Origin: Alviniconcha marisindica | Lineage: Eukaryota; Mollusca; Gastropoda; Provannidae | Direction of reading: 5' to 3' | Length of the DNA: 64,000 nucleotides | Assembly (NCBI GenBank): GCA_018857735.1 | Contig: JABMCL010002580.1 | Location: 565,001 to 629,000, forward strand | Shown here: positions 22,801 through 36,200 of the stretch, piece by piece | How positions within the stretch are numbered: position 1 is the stretch's first letter | How the letters are laid out: every line of letters starts with the position of its first letter | Notes under the pieces: model-generated | What the model saw: only the letters and a program-made list of their open reading frames with translations | Databases searched by the model: none | What the model was told of the DNA's origin: nothing | Translations under genes and position numbers: made by a program

Positions 22801-25800
22801 GGCATTCAGAATTCAGATTGTGTTCACGTGTTCACAGCGTTGCCTCACTGTTTGCTGTCACCACCTTGCCTGCGTGTTCTGCACGGTTGTGCTTGTGTTT
22901 GGGTGGGAAAGGGGGGGCAGGAAATGTGTGTTTATTTGCAGCACCTTTCTGTGGTGGGAACATTTTTCTCTCAAAATTATGTGGTTATATTTGTTCAGCA
23001 CTTTGAGCTGCAGGGTAGGTGCTTTACACATTTCCATTATTAATATTATTAAAGTAAAAACATTGTCACTAAACTGTTAAGAAATTATAAGCATGCTTGT
23101 TGAGGATGGTGGTAACTAGCTTTCTGTTCTGCTTGTGTGTGATGGCAAAGGGGTGGGAGGTGGTGGGGAGAGTTAGAAATGTGTGTGCGTGCGTGCGTGC
23201 ATGTGTGTTACAAACTTGGTATCAAGACAGTTTGTTGGAGTGCTACCACATGTTTTATTGTATGAAAACTGACACTAAGATTGCTTCTAGTTCTACTTTC
23301 CCGTTTGCTGATTGATTCCTTACCTTCTCCACCCCCCCCCCCCCCCCCCCCCACAACACACCCACACACCCCACCCCCCCATCTCCAATTTTCATCAAAC
23401 CTCTGAAAAGATGCAGTTTTCTCTCTTAGTTTTTCTTTTTTCTACATTATTGTGCTTTCTTTACACTCAGGAATTATTGAATTGATTGGCATTTTTCATC
23501 GGTCAGCTGGGGTTAAAAAGTTTTGTTATTGCAAGTTTGTGGCAGAGTGAAGTGAGTTTGAATTTGATTGGCAGTCTTGTACAGTTGTAGTTCCCCTAAT
23601 TAGTTTGTTTGTTCCAGTTTTCTGTGAGAGAGTTTATTTTTAGGTTTCATTTGTGGTTGCTTTGCCACTCAGTAACTAAAGACACATTAAATTTAAACAA
23701 GAAGAAGAAGAAGAACAACAACAACAACAAAAAAGAACACTTTACCAGATGTTTTTGTTTGTTTTACTGTTTGTTTTGTACTTTGCCTTCTACCAGGTAG
23801 CATGAGTACATTCTGGGAATGTGGATTTTGTGTGTGTGTGTGCATGCTGTGCAAAATTGACCTTTCATTCATTCACTCATTGATTCAGTCATTCACCATT
23901 CATTTGTTAATACATTCATGCATTCATTTCTGCATGTATACATGTACATTCAGTATGGTTGAGATCCTGGACAATATTGGTTAACACACATACTTTTGAA
24001 GAAAAACTTAGAAAGAGGGGGAAAAAACACAGGAGTTGTTGCAGAGCTGAGTAATGAATTCTTTTCTTTAAGCTGCTTTGTTTTGAATTTGAAGTAATAC
24101 TAAGCTTTGCTCACTTTTGGAGTATTGTACCTTCATGTGTTGTTAACAAAAAGGTTTTGTAACAGTCAGTATGCGTGTAATGATAAGAAAGGCAGTTCTT
24201 TCTTTTTTTAGATGTAAGGTCATTTGCATACAGCAAATACATTTTGATGACATGAATTGATTTGAGGAGACAAAGTATACATGCAGTTTCACTGTACAGT
24301 TGATTTTTTTCTTTTTCTCTGTCTGTCTCCTCTCTTTTTCTCTCTCCTCTCTTTCTCTGACTCCTCACTTTCTCTGTCTCCTCATCCTGTGACCATGTGT
24401 GGCGGACAGGAGGTTCAAATCTAAGAACTCACAAGTGTCTGTCTCCCCTTCCTATGTTCCCCTTTTATTTGCTTCTCACACTTTCCATTTTTTCTGTTAT
24501 TTGCCAAGGTATACATTTTTGTTTGTTTGTTTGTACGCGTGTTGATTTTCCTGTGGAGTTATATGTACCAGAAAATGATTTATGGAGCTTTCATAGTTTT
24601 GTGAGTTTGAATGAGTGTGGCTGATATTTGCTCCAGACACTGAGACAAAAAAAGAAAAAAAGAAAAAAAGAAAAGAAAAAAAGAGAGTAAGTATTGTATT
24701 TGTAATGTGACAATTGATCTTACTTTGGCTGACTGGTCTTGCAGCAATGGAAGTGAAAAAGACCCAAAAAGACAGAATTTGAAATCATCTGTTGTGGTCT
24801 TGTTTTTGTAGAGGTGCATTTTAAACGTAGTTTTGAAGGCATGGGAGGACTGAATGTGGCAAATATCAGCAGGGAGAGAATTCCATTGCTGTGGAGCACA
24901 ATAAGAGACAGGACAATGGCCAAAGGTTTTTCTTTTAACGTGGGTGATGCAAAGTGTCAGCTGGATTGAGCAGTATTTTTTCTTTACTGACAACAGCAGG
25001 CATATTACATAGACTACAGTGACATCAGAAAGAAGGCACATCATAATTTTTTCATGTATCATTTCTTTCCTGCTTCAATTTTTTTCCACTCAGAACACCC
25101 ATGCTCTCTTCATGTGATCAGCCATTAAGTATCAAAGACTATTATATATTAGTCTTTGCTTTGCAGTGAGCCACTCAGCCAGTTATTAAGGGCAGTAACT
25201 CTAATGCATCCTTACATTTGGGTGTGGATTGCACTATCTTGGTGTAGAATATCTTTGATGTCATCTAAGACAGTGAGAGCACTGATGCTGTGTAACAGGT
25301 TCATGATATCACAGCAGCCAGTTACTGGCATGTTGCAAGATGATTGAATAAGAATTAAAATGAGGGTGTTGGCAAATGGAAAATATTGATATGCTCTTTA
25401 CTGTGTGCAGTGCTTGTCAGGACAATTTTGTTAGGGGTGATTCTTTTATACATGTTTTCTTTTTTCCAGGCCACTAAGTCAGAGGATGTGATTCGACATC
25501 TGAAGGCAGAGTTAGCATCCATCAGAGATCAGCATTCACAGTCTGTTCATGATGTGAGTTAACATTTTTTAACGTTGAGTTGTCTGCTTTTCTCCTCTTT
25601 GTAAACTTTTAAAATCTTTTTGTGTGTGTGTTTGCGTCTGGTTTTTATAGTTTCATAGTAATTTCACTGCAAAATTGTAATGCTGTCTGAACTGTATAAT
25701 GCGATATCATTTTTTACACATGTCTGTATTGTTGACATTTAGTACAGTTGGGTTCTGTTATGGATGTAGTCCAGATTGAAATCCAGGTACCATATTTTTG

Positions 25801-28800
25801 GGAATATATGGCACTTCTTTTTATAAGGCACTCTGGGGGGTGCCTCGTTTTTAATAACAATAAAGAAAAAGCCTTAAATAGGGTGCACTTGCATATAAGG
25901 TGCTCAAAAATTGGAAAATATGGACTGAATGATCAAAACACAAAATGTAAACATTCATCACAGAGACAAGAATGAATAAACAGAAAAGGGCAAGATCATG
26001 AAATAATGTCAAATCAGAAGATGAAACGGTAAGAAGGCAAGTTTGGGTAACTACGACCATCCATGAGAGCGTCCTATTCATTGTCAGAATCTGCTGAGAG
26101 ACCAGAGAATTCTTTGTCTTCTGAATCAGACACAAACAGTGACAGTAGTGCATGGCGGCAGTTGTGTTTTCTAAAACAGCAGAACGTAAACATGGCGCAA
26201 CTTTGATCACGTACCACTCAGATATTTGAGTGGAGCTCTGGTACGTTTTCACTGAGCTTTTCTTTGCGGGCCGTACATACGGTGCACCATTATTTAGGGT
26301 GCAGGGATCAAATTTCAGAAGAAAGAAGTAGCGCCTTAGAATCTCAAAATTACGTTACTGTGGAGCCTGCTGAGCAAGTCAAGCTGGCCCTTCAGAGCCA
26401 GAGCCAGTGAATGTCTTTTTCTGTTTTTTTTTTTTTTTTGGACTGGAAGTGTTGGATGACAAATTCATTGTGCATTATAGATCTAATAGCTAACTGAACT
26501 ATTGGCCCGCAAAACTGGCATCTCACAAATGACAGACACCTAGTCAACATTCAGGTGATCGCAGTTGTGGGCAGATTGGCTGAAAAGTGGTTCTCTTCCA
26601 AGGGCCAGTTTCACAAGCTAGAGCCTGCTTTGAGTATGGACCACAGAGGAAGCACCAGGCACATTCCTTCAGGATGTTTTTTTTATGGGGGTCAGATCTG
26701 TAGGTTATGAACAGTCAACTCGGAGAAAAACAATATTTTTTAAAGTGTGTAGGTAGTCTCTTGTTTTAGACATTCCTCATAGTGGGGGACTACGATCCAC
26801 TGAAAAGAAGAGAAATAGCTGATGGTTAGATCTTAGGTTATGTAGTTCACTGATTGTACTAGGTGGATTTAGTACATGCCTTGATATCACAAGTGGTTAT
26901 GAACCCATATGTTACAGATCTACACACACATACACACAGTTGTCATATAATTTTTGCAATTTATTACTTGCTTGTTGTTGTTTTTCTTCTGCACTTCGAC
27001 CTAAAATTAATCATTCTTGCAGGTGTCTCATTATGAGAGGCGGATCAGCACTCTGGAATCAGAACTCAGAGAGTGTAAGGATCAACGGAGAAAGGGTTTG
27101 GACGAGGTAAATGTCTACCACTATTACTACGCTGTCCCTTTGCCACCCCACTCACCCCCACCCCACCCCCTGCCTTTCCCACCTGGCCCTTTGTGCCATG
27201 AACTGTTTGTAAACAGGTTCAATGTGCCATAGAACTGACAGGTATGGCTACCTTAGTGTCTGCTTGCCATGCAAGTAGTTAGGCTACTTCAGCTCAAAAG
27301 ACTTTTTGCCACTCAGTTGGCTGTTGGCTACAACTTGTACAAGAGAGCTTCAGCTAGCTACAAGTGAGGAAGTTGGTGCTAGGGTGCCACTCCTGCAGCT
27401 AGGGTGCAGCTTCTGTCTGTTTTTGTTGTTTCTTTGTGTTGTTCCTCTGCTGTAAATTGTAGGCCTACCTAAGAGCCTTGTGAGATTCTGAGTCTGCAGC
27501 TATTCCCCGGCTAAGCTGCAGTGTCTTGCAGTGAACAGGCCTCAGTGTTTTGATCCTGCCACATCTACCTGTGCTGTGGCATGTAAAATTTGTGTTAAAC
27601 TACCTGGCTCCTCCTTGAGGCAATGTGGCTTTGGCCACCAAAATGACTTCATCCTAAGTTTCTCTTTTCAAACTGACATTTGAAAGTCATGAAAACAGCC
27701 CTCATCGCTGCCATTTTGACCAAGTCTGTGACCTCATGAGCACATCTGACGCGTGGCAGAAGTGGACAGTGCACCACAGGCCAGCTGTTTGTCTGCTCCT
27801 CATTGGTAGAGGGAACCAGCAAGGCTGCGTGTGCCATGAGGAGTTCAAATTCAAACTGGAATCAAAGCACAACAGTGCTTCTGTTGAGTGAACATTGGTA
27901 TAACAACCATACAAAACCTGTACAGGGTTTTTCAGGCCAGTTGGCCTCTTCACTGCTTTGGATCCCCACCTAAGCAAAACTTCAGGTCTGTCTGAAGAGG
28001 GTGCATCTGTCTGAAGAGGGTGCCTTGTCTGAAGAGGATGCCTTGTTTGAAGAGGGTGCCTCTGTCTCTAAAGAGGGTTCCTCTCTCTGAAGAGGGTGTG
28101 TATCTGAAGAGGGTGCCTCTGGTGCCGCTGTCTGAAGAGGGTGCCTCTGGGTGAAAAGGGCCTTTCTCTAAAGAGGGTGTGTGTCTGTGGAGGGTGCCTT
28201 TGGTGCCTCTCTCTAAAGATGGTGCCAGTGTCTGAAGAGGGGGCCTGAAGAGAGTACCTCTGGTGCCTGTGTCTGAAGAGAGTACCTCTGGTGCCTCTGT
28301 CTGAAGAGGGTACCTCTGGTGCCTCTTTCTGAAGAGGGCCTCTGTCTGAAGAGTGTACCTCTGGTGCCTCTGAAGAGGGCCCTGGTGTCTGAAGAGGGTG
28401 CTGTGGATGCCAAACATGTCTCTGTTCTTGTTTAGATTGGAGCGCTGCAGGAAAGGGTGCGGGAGAGTCAGCTGTCCACCCATGACCACCACGAGATCTT
28501 GAAGTCTGAGCTGCGTCGTCGTGATGAGACCATACAGAACTTGAGGCGGGACGTGCTCAACCTCCAGGAAAAGAGAGATGCTGCTGTAGCTGAGGTAATC
28601 TTGACTCGATTTGATTGGTTGATTTAAAAACAAATATTGTTTGTGTTTGAGAGTTTTGAGCTGCTTGTGGAATCAACACGTGATATTCTTTCCCACTTGC
28701 TGGTTATTTCCCTGGCAAGATCATTGTGCAGCTTTGCAGGTCACAAACAGCTCAGTGCTTCCTGACAAGTGCTCTGCCCCCCCGCCCCCCCCAAGAGTTT

Positions 28801-31800
28801 TAGTTGTAGATAATGGTGCTTACCTTGTTTAATTGTTGTTTTTGTGGTGAAACCATTTTACCCTTTCATTGCTAGTTTAGTTTGGATGCTGGCAAAAAGA
28901 TCACTCCTAAAAAAATAAAAATGTGATTTGCGGTATGAGGTTTCAAAATTACTTAAGATCTTTTCTTTCTTTTTTTCCTTATTATTTCATGATTTTAATA
29001 AATAAGGTTTTGTTTTTGTTTTTGATAAGGTATTTGTAACTTTCATTAGGCAAGATACACATTTGTGAAGATTTGTAGCTTGTGTTTAGCTGCTGGTAAA
29101 AAAATACACAGCACGTTTTTATCTTGTAAAAAAGACATGTTGCAAATTAAGTTGCCAGACTCAGCAGTGAAATGGGTTTAAAGTAAAATTAAAAAAATGT
29201 AAGCGAGTCTTCCCCAAACTGCACCATTCCACATGATGTAATGGAAATCTGTATCCCTTTGTAATGTTGTCTTGCATCCAGTTACAGATTAGTTAAGCGT
29301 AATTTCCTCCCTTGACAGTGTATTGCTGTGCTGTTGTTTGTTCCCAATGTATGTGTGGAGTTTCATTCGTTTTGATCAAATAACCTCATGGAAAATGCTG
29401 TGCTTGCACTATAGAGCAGAACTTGTTGACATGTTTTCACTAGTCGGATCAGCAGACGAAAAATGCGGGTATTGCAGAAGAGCAACTGAGAAGGTCGAAA
29501 GATGAGGTAAAAAACAAAACAAAAAAACAATGATGGTGGTCTTCTCTACTCACTCCTCCTTCACTAACGGATGCATGGCCGATTTGCACTGGTGTTTTCT
29601 GCATGTGTTTGGTTCAGTCCTCACCCATTTTGACCTGCACCGTTGTTTGTCATTGCTGTTTGCTGTTTGAGAGTGTGGCTTCAAAGTGTTTTCTAACAAC
29701 CAGGGAATAATGTAAAGCCAACAAAGGGATTGGTAGTGATGGGGTAGACTGACTCTGCTGTAGTTGGCTTTGCTGGGAATGGTGATAATTGTTTTTAAAC
29801 AATCATATAAAAATGAATGTGATATAGCACAAACTGCGAACTATGGGGGGGGAAGGGGGGGAGAAAGGACATAACAACAAGTACTTACTAAGAATCATTA
29901 CCCCTTAACTTTTTGTAGTGTGTTAGTGAAAAAGACCACAATTGTCTGTAGAGAACCGCCACTGTCATGTTTGTCCCTATCCCTATCCCTATCCCAGGTG
30001 GTGGGTGAGTGAAAAAGACCACAGTTCTCTGTAGAGAACCACCATTGTCATGTTTGTCCCTATCCCTCGCCCTAGTGGTGAGTGAAAAAGACCACAAGCT
30101 GTGAGAACCCACTGTCTGCACCTCCCCTAGTGGTGAGTGAAAGACCAAATTGTCTGTAAGAACCACTGTCATGTTTGCTCCCTATCCCTCCCTAGTGGGG
30201 GAGTGAAAAAGACCACAATTCTCTGTAGAGAACCGCCACTTTTCATGTTTGTCCCTATCCCTATCCCCTCCCTGGTGGGTGAGTGAAAAAGACCACAGTT
30301 CTCTGTAGAGAACCACCATTGTCATGTTTGTCCCTATCCCTCGCCCTAGTGGTGAGTGAAAAAGACCACAATTGTCTGTAGAGAACCGCCACTGTCATGT
30401 TTGTCCCTATCCCTATCCCTGGTGGTGGGTGAGTGAAAAAGACCACAATTGTCTGTAGAGAACCACCAGTCATGTTTGTCCTTATCCCTTACCCAAGTGG
30501 TGAGTGAAAAAGACCACAATTGTCTGTAGAGAACCACCACCGTCATGTTTGTCCCTATCCCTTACCCAAGTGGTGAGTGAAAAAGACCACAATTGTCTGT
30601 AGAGAACCACCAGTCATATTTGTCCCTATCCCTTGCCCTAGTGGTGAGTGAAAAAGACCACAATTCTATAGAATAGAGAAACACCACTGTCATGTTTGCC
30701 CCTCTCCCTCTCCGTGGTGGTGGGTGTAGTGAAGTAGCCTTAGTAAGGGATTCCTGGAGCTAGCTTGGTGATTGTTTGTGTTACCTTCTCCGAATACGCG
30801 GACTCTTACTCTCAGGTTGTCTTTTTTTCACAGCCTGTCCACAAGAGTTGGGGCTAGTTTGGTGAACATGGCTTTCCCCCCTCATTATGCGTAGTATTTT
30901 CCTTGTGTGTGTGTGTGTGTGTGTGCGTGCGCTTCAAGACAGACAAACCTCTCAGTTTGTCTCTTGGTGTCGGCTGCTGGGTGTTTGACTGTTGGGTCAT
31001 AGAGAATATTCAAGTTGCACAGTGTGACAGCCTGTCCACAAGAGTTGGGGCTAGTTTGGTGAACATGGCTTTCCCCCCTCATTATGCGTAGTATTTTCCT
31101 TGTGTGTGTGTGTGTGTGTGTGCGTGCGCTTCAAGACAGACAAACCTCTCAGTTTGTCTCTTGGTGTCGGCTGCTGGGTGTTTGACTGTTGGGTCATAGA
31201 GAATATTCAAGTTGCACAGTGTGACAGCCTGTCCACAAGAGTTGGGGCTAGTTTGGTGAACATGGTTTTCTCCCCTCATTATGCGTAGTATTTTCCTTGT
31301 GTGTGTGTGTGTGTGTGTGCGTGCGCTTCAAGACAGACAAACCTCTCAGTTTGTCTCTTGGGTCATGTAGCCTGTCCATAGAAACTGGTGTCGGCTGCTG
31401 GGTGTTTGACTGTTGGGCCATAGAGAATATTCAAACTGTTGGCGCGTTTGCTCAGTCAGAGCATAATATTACCCCCCCCCCCCCCCCCACAACACACACA
31501 CAGACACCCAACAGACACATGCACCCATGCTAGGACAAGAAGGGTTTTTGAAAACTGTGCATGCTGGATATTTTTGGTTGAGTAGATGTGACTTTATTTT
31601 GATTTGAATGGTTTTTGTTGCAGCATTATATTTTTCTAACCAACATCTAAAAAAAAGAGAAAAAAAAAGGTTTTGTTTCAGTGTTGGTTATTTTGATTTG
31701 AGAGCATTGTTTAACAAGAGTTTTGTTTCAGGTAATTAACTTTTGTACAATAACAGCATGCAGTTTACACACCGTTTGTCTCACAGTAGTTGTACCTTAT

Positions 31801-33248
31801 TGTTTTGTTAATTGCTGAGACTTCCTTTTGTTCACGAGTTAACAGCGGCTCTTCACCTTCGCACTAAATGCTGCATGACAACAGCACTGAAAACAGAGTG
31901 CACCGATGTAGTTTCTGACCTACAGTCAGCACTTTAGAATCTGAACACTCAGAAGAGGTATAAATAATTACATAATTTTGTTTGATTGAAGCACAGTCAT
32001 GTGAGTCAAATGAGCCTTTTCTGTCTTCAGCCCCTCTGCATGAAATGACCTTCCCTTTCCTCTCTGAAAGAACCCCTGCCTAGACTCCTTCAGATCCAAC
32101 CTCAAAACCATTCTTTTTCCCAAAACAAAAGACTGCCACAAATCTGAAACAGAATGAGGCCCACAACGCTCATGTGGAATCAAGAAACAAAGCAGTTAAT
32201 GAGCACTCAAAATACGCAACACAAGCGCAGCAACAAAGACCTGAGTCGCTTACAGTTTATGTACCTTGTATCTACACGCATGCCAGGTGAGAGTTACCGT
32301 AGGGGACTCAGGTCTTTGTTGTTGTGCCTGTGTTACGTATTTCAAGCGCTAATTAACTCCCTTGTTTGTTGAAAAGACTGCCGCGTTTTCCCTCTTGCTT
32401 CTGTGTTCCTCCACTGTTCCTCCGTTTTCCTCCGTTATCTGTTTAGATAGTACAAGTTAGGTCAGTGCAGGTGGTTACTTGCACTGATGCACATGTGCGC
32501 ACACTTAGGATTGTTCTGCCAGACAAGATTTTGCCTCTTATGACTTCTTTAATTTATTATTATTTTATTAAGTAAGACAATGTTTGTTTCTCATACTCAA
32601 CAATATTTTTGTTGTTGTTTTGCTTTCTTTTTCAAGTTCTTTACACTGGTAATGCATTTTTATTTTTAAATCGTTTTTTCCCCCCCCAAATTCTTGTTTT
32701 CTGTCAGTGTGCGTTTGATGTGTTTGATATTACAACAGCTTTGGCTTGAGCTGATTAATGATGCTCCGAAGCAGAATGTGCTTTCACTGCTATATTATTT
32801 AGTGTTTGCAGTTTGACTACAGATTTGCCACCAAATCATCTGCACTACACAGTCATCAGTGCTGTGCCAGTGACAGATTTGACACATGATTGTTAGTTAT
32901 CTGATGACAGATTTAACTGTTGCACCTGTTACTGTGTTAGTGAAATCAACAATAACACCACGTGTTAGTGAAAGCAACAATAACACCAAATGCTTTAGGC
33001 TGTTCATGCAGGAAAAGCAGTGCTGACTGGGTGAGACCCAATGGTATAGGCATGGTATTCAAGTCAAGAGACTTTTTTTCTTTCTTAATTTAAAAGATAT
33101 TTGTTCTATTTAAGGCAAAATTAACAAGATTTCTAAATTTTGTTGTTGTTGTGATCTCTTTCATCATTGAACGAAACATGCTTTGAGAAGGTTTGTTTTT
33201 TATTGTTATTCTCAAACAAATTTACAAACTCACAGAGAGGGAATCTGT

Positions 33249-33285
<37 letters not shown>

Positions 33286-36200
33286 CAAATGATGAAACAC
33301 TGTTCATGCATGGGACAAACATTGATCAGATTCATGGTTGTTTATTGGTATTTTCAGTTGCCTAAACATGTACATTGAATCAGTTCCTTGAACTGACTAT
33401 GAAAATATCTGTGACTAATATTTGTGTATGGATTCAGGGGGAGGGGGAGGGGGGGAGGGAGTTAAGTTAAAGTATGTTTCTGAATTTTATAATTGTTTAT
33501 TTGTTTCGACATGTAGAGAGTGTGTAATTAATGAATCATTGATGGTACTTTGGTGGATTCGCATTGCACATGACGTACCAACTTGCAGCAACAACTGTTA
33601 TGTAATAACCAGAGATATCCTGAGATAGTTTTGCTGGACTGTGAAGGACATTGGGGACTGGACAGTTTTAAGTGTTACACAGTGCTGCAGCAAACTGGGT
33701 GGACTGTAAAGGACATTGGGGACTGGACAGTTTTAAGTGTTACACAGTGCTGCAGCAAACTGGGTGGACTGTAAAGGACATTGGGGACTGGACAGTTTTA
33801 AGTGTTACACAGTGCTGCAGCAAATTGGGTAAGTAGACTAGTCTCCCTTTGGCCCACCTTCACCTGGCATGAGGCTGGACTGCATGTGGGATAAATGTGT
33901 TCTTGATGGTCCACGCTGCGAGCTGCCACCAAGTCTGGAATGGGAAACCCTGACTGACTGTCAGACCCTTTGGGTGAAAAGCATACAGCATTTGTGTGCT
34001 TCATTGGAATGGGGAAACCTGACTGGCTGTCAGACCCTTTGGGGAAAAAGCATGCAGGATTTGTGTGCTTCTTCCCATTAAGTCAGTGATGATGATAATG
34101 ATAAGAACAATCATGACAGTAATAGTCTGTATTCTAAGAGCCCCATCTGGAGATTAACGCTAAGTGTAGCAGAACAGGAAGCTGTAAGCCTGCTGCTGTT
34201 GCCATTTGCCTATGCAGGGGACTATCAAGTGTACAGCTGCCGAAACAGTGCCAGAATAGTGCAGTATGTGATCAGGATATGCTAGGCTGATTGCGTTGTT
34301 ACCTGAAGTATATTGCATGTGACAGTGTTAAAATTAGGTTGTTCTGTATTCAAACAGATACAGAGGCAAGAGACGAAGCTCAAAGCCCAAGAAGATGAAG
34401 TGTTACATCTTCGTGCACAGCTTGAGGATGCTGATACTGAGGTAATGTACTGTATGCTTATTGTGATGCTTTTGTCAGACTTGTCTCCATTCCTCACAGA
34501 AGCTAAAGGTTCTGACCCGGAGGCAGGTGAAATTTTGCACATGCAGCTGTTCTCCTGCATGGCAAATTAATGCAGGCTATTCAGTCCTTGACTATTCAGG
34601 CAGCTGCACCCCAGCTTCAGGGGGTTGATCTTGCTGTACCTTCTAATGCTGAAAATAATCCTGACATGATATGACTGCAGTAGACATCAAATTTTGCAGT
34701 CTTGCGGTTGTAGCTAGTGCCGCTTTGTTTGCGGCAGGCTTCTGCTTGTTGATGCAGAAGTTGTGAAGCCTTGCTTGTTTTGCTTGCATTTGTTTGGTAC
34801 ACTTTGTTTACAAAATTACCTCTTTGAGATCCCTTTACTTTTTCTGAGCTCTGGGAGGCTTTCTACATGGATGCAAAGCCATGTTGCTTTATTCTGAGGC
34901 AGAACACTGGAGCTTACTTGTAAATCAGTGCAGCATTGATATGAGCCTAAATAAATGTTACGGCCACAGAGAGATGTGCACATGACATGTGCTTGGTGGC
35001 TGTCCATCTCTATAGTACTGTACAGCATATGCTGTGTACGGATCTGATACACTTGGGTGAAAATTCACAATTGACACTTGTTGATGCGAGAGGAGAAATG
35101 AGTCGGTTGTAAAGGAATGAGTGAACAACTGCTGGTGAGGTTGACAAAATAGAACAGATCTAGGGAAAGGTACTCGCCTATATTATATAGGTGAGTACCT
35201 TTCCCTAGATCTGTTCTATCTAGTTAGTTGTAAAGTCTGCAGGGCGGTGGAATGGAGTGGTTGGAAGGTGACGGTTAGCAGCTGACCTGTTTCAGCTGAA
35301 GAGCAGTCGCGGCAAGGTGGTACGTCTGGAGGGGGAGCTGCAAGCCCTGCGCAGCCAGTGCTCGGAGGCTCAGACACAGGTAGGGCAGCTTTCTTCTCAA
35401 GGCAGCTTCTCTCAGGGCAGCTTAATTCCTCTCTGCATGCAGACACACACATAGGGCCTCGGCATCTGTTAGCACAGCCCTGCACCTTTACCCGCAGCTG
35501 TTCTCTTTGATGCTCTGTAGGGGGGCTTTTTTTTGTTTTGACAATTCACGCAAGCCTCACTAACAAGTTGCCATTTCTGAGCTACACTTGGGATTGAACT
35601 TGCTCAGCACTGAGCAGTGGGCAACCTTTGCACTTGCTGACCCCCAGCCCGTCACTTTACTGGCTGCTGGCATGAGGTCACGGTCAAACCAGCAGCGATT
35701 CACTTGCACTTTGTGGATTTAATGTCGGCGAAAAGAGTTAGAATAGTTCTGATGGCCTGTACTGCTGTAGGCATTGTTTAAAATAGACACTGTTTTGAGA
35801 GTGTGAAAGTCTCTAACCCTGACTCCCACGGGGTGTTACAAGGGGAATTTGGGGATTTCAGATTATTTTATGTCATTTTAATCTCATCCCTGATCGGTAT
35901 GTGCACTCGTCTCAACACCCATGTTAGGGTGATATTAATAAAGGAGCTGTGCCAGACTCAGAGACCTAGTGTGGTGCATGTGGAGGGGGTGTGTGTCTCT
36001 GTGCCTGTTCTTTGGGTTGGTTTGTAGCCAGTTGCTGGTTCGGCCACTTGCTGGTTTGTGGCCAGTCGCTGGTTTGTGGCCAGTTGCTGGTTTGTGGCCA
36101 GTCGCTGGTTTGCCAGGCTGGCTTTTAAGTGAAGACTTAAGACTCTCAGCTAGAAAATTGACTTTACCAGCAAAGGGAAATCATTTTCCTGGTTGAAGTG

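Larger units (their letters stand above)
22131..25469 (+). other. Intron 6 (3.3 kb)
   Basis: The intron contains a possible degenerate tRNA-type SINE near 22,190-22,440 (B-box-like ggttcaactcc), a poly-C run at 23,333-23,352, a LINE 3' fragment on the minus strand at 24,720-24,960 and a dispersed repeat at 25,110-25,345. The rest is AT-rich unique sequence with no supported exon. Confidence 0.6.
29507..34357 (+). other. Intron 10 (4.9 kb, repeat-rich)
   Basis: This is among the longest introns (intron 23 is of similar size). It is occupied by a ~95-bp minisatellite, a nearly identical 197-bp triplicate, a LINE 3' tail, a fold-back element and two short duplications. No exon is supported between 29,506 and 34,358. 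Confidence 0.7.
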
